Shown here: one piece after another, positions 63,031-64,000 of the stretch | How the letters are laid out: the number at the start of each line of letters is the position of its first letter | How positions within the stretch are numbered: position 1 is the first letter of the stretch | Assembly: GCF_020535245.1 (NCBI RefSeq) | Contig: NZ_CP084911.1 | Span: 468,501 to 532,500 of the forward strand | Reading direction: 5' to 3' | From: Asticcacaulis sp. AND118 | GTDB lineage: Bacteria; Pseudomonadota; Alphaproteobacteria; Caulobacterales; Caulobacteraceae | DNA length: 64,000 nt | Made by a program: the position numbers and the translations under genes | The notes under the pieces: model-generated | Told to the model about the DNA's origin: nothing | Database searches by the model: none | The model's input: the letters and a program-made list of their open reading frames with translations, nothing else

Positions 63031-63825
63031 ATGAAAGAAAACCGTATTGCCCCGCCGCTGGAGCGGCCCGACCTGACCCTGCCGTGCGTCATCCTCGACC
63101 GGCCGCAGATGGCCGAGAATATCGGATCGGTTGCCCGTGTCATGGCTAATTTCGGCCTGCGTGACCTGCGGATCGTCAATCCTCGCGACGGCTGGCCGCA
63201 GGAACGCGCCTGGGCCATGTCTTCGGGCGCGCACTGGCCGCTCGACAATGCCACTATATATGAGACGGTGGCCGAGGCGATTGCCGATCTAAACGCCGTC
63301 TACGCTACGACGGCCCGTCCGCGCGAGACGCAACTGCCTGTCCGCACGCCGCGTCAGTGCGCCGACGATTCCTATACTAATGCGCAGCAGGGCCTGAAAA
63401 CGGGCCTTCTGTTCGGAGCTGAACGCGCCGGGCTGGAAACCAATGACATCGCCCTTTGCCATTCCATCGTGACCATTCCCGTCGATCCGGCCTTCCATTC
63501 GCTCAACCTGTCGCAGGCGGTGAATATCGTTCTTTATGAGTGGCGTCTGAAGGTGATGGACACGCCCAAGGATGCTTTCACGAAAAACATGGATCAGCCG
63601 GCGGCGCTGGATAAGCTGCACGGCCTCTATGGGCATCTGGAAGACGAACTGGAAAAGGCCGGCTTCTTCTTCCCGCCGGAGAAGAAGGAATCGATGCAGC
63701 GCAATCTGCGTGTGGCATTGAATCGTGCGCAGTTGACCGAGCAGGAAGTGCGGACCTGGCGCGGCGTCGTCACGGCGCTGGTGAAGGGCAGAGGACGTTC
63801 GCTGGTCAATAAGGGCGACCAGTGA
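63031..63825 (+). CDS. trmJ: SpoU/TrmH family RNA methyltransferase (TrmJ-like)
   Basis: 264 residues from the ATG at 63031 (an in-frame GTG at 63001 has no ribosome site). SPOUT fold with motif 1 LDRPQMAENIGSVARVMANFGLRDLRIVNPRDGWP, motif 2 GLLFGAERAGLETNDIALC, motif 3 FHSLNLSQAVNIVLYEW. The C-terminal helical extension fits TrmJ, which methylates the ribose of tRNA position 32. The remaining 175 bp to the window end show no gene. Confidence 0.88.
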   Translation: MKENRIAPPLERPDLTLPCVILDRPQMAENIGSVARVMANFGLRDLRIVNPRDGWPQERAWAMSSGAHWPLDNATIYETVAEAIADLNAVYATTARPRETQLPVRTPRQCADDSYTNAQQGLKTGLLFGAERAGLETNDIALCHSIVTIPVDPAFHSLNLSQAVNIVLYEWRLKVMDTPKDAFTKNMDQPAALDKLHGLYGHLEDELEKAGFFFPPEKKESMQRNLRVALNRAQLTEQEVRTWRGVVTALVKGRGRSLVNKGDQ

Positions 63826-64000
63826 AGTTGCGCAATTGCCGTAATTTTCACGGAAGTTGTGGACAGGCTGAGCCTGTGCGTTGACTCTGTTTGGTGGTAA
63901 CTGTAGATAGCGCCCTCCCGGCAACGGAGAGAGTGGCGAACGCGGATTTGAAGACCGAAAGTTCTTTTAATTCAGTTGGTTGCGGCTTGAGTGGTTGGGG

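Noticed and set aside
1..64000. CRISPR arrays and rRNA genes
   Set aside because: No regularly spaced direct repeats and no rRNA-like sequence were seen on either strand.

Overview
The window looks like a chromosome segment of an alphaproteobacterium of the Caulobacteraceae, most probably Asticcacaulis or a close relative. This is inferred from high GC, alphaproteobacterial LexA boxes (GAAC-N7-GAAC) before imuA and recA, a truncated protein resembling astexin-type lasso-peptide isopeptidases, and the family make-up of the housekeeping genes. No species can be fixed from the sequence alone.

Positions 1 to about 42,100 are accessory and resemble the right part of an integrative and conjugative element (ICE) ending at the 3' end of a tRNA-Ser(GGA) gene (42098-42187). 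From the left: a partial gene, a membrane-anchored WYL-like protein, a lipoprotein and a MOSC protein; a LexA-controlled imuA-x-y-imuB-dnaE2 mutagenesis operon with two unknown genes inside it; an ATPase/subtilisin pair matching the IetAS plasmid-stability and anti-phage module; two nearly identical IS110-family (IS1111-type) elements in direct orientation, bracketing a sigma-like gene, an unusual NrdA-type ribonucleotide reductase and membrane or secreted proteins; a DUF6499/DUF2285 gene split by what looks like a +1 programmed ribosomal frameshift, as in the FseA excision activator of the Mesorhizobium symbiosis ICE; two XRE regulators whose palindromic operators abut their start codons; a FecI-FecR-TonB receptor locus whose last gene is a truncated lasso-peptide isopeptidase fused to a GIY-YIG-like toxin end, followed by an Imm26-like immunity gene and an integrase remnant; then traG, a ribbon-helix-helix gene, trbBCDEJLFGI, a DUF2274 gene and a small excisionase-like gene closed by a strong terminator.

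From 42,100 onward the content is core-like: msrA, NAD(P)H-hydrate dehydratase, a LuxR solo, a DUF885 peptidase, a GH5 cellulase, an ECF sigma operon, a winged-helix regulator, recA (with SOS box), alaS, an SDR, a GDT1-type cation transporter, an auxin-efflux-type carrier, a DUF2939 protein, a zinc peptidase, two tandem CE2-type esterases, icd, a DUF1579 protein and a SpoU-type RNA methyltransferase. Palindromic intergenic repeats and clear hairpin terminators lie between these genes.

The transfer genes, the frameshifted activator, the XRE pair and the excisionase-like gene probably form one transfer and excision circuit. imuABC, IetAS and the toxin/immunity remnant are cargo. No relaxase and no intact integrase is visible, so the element extends beyond the left edge or is defective.
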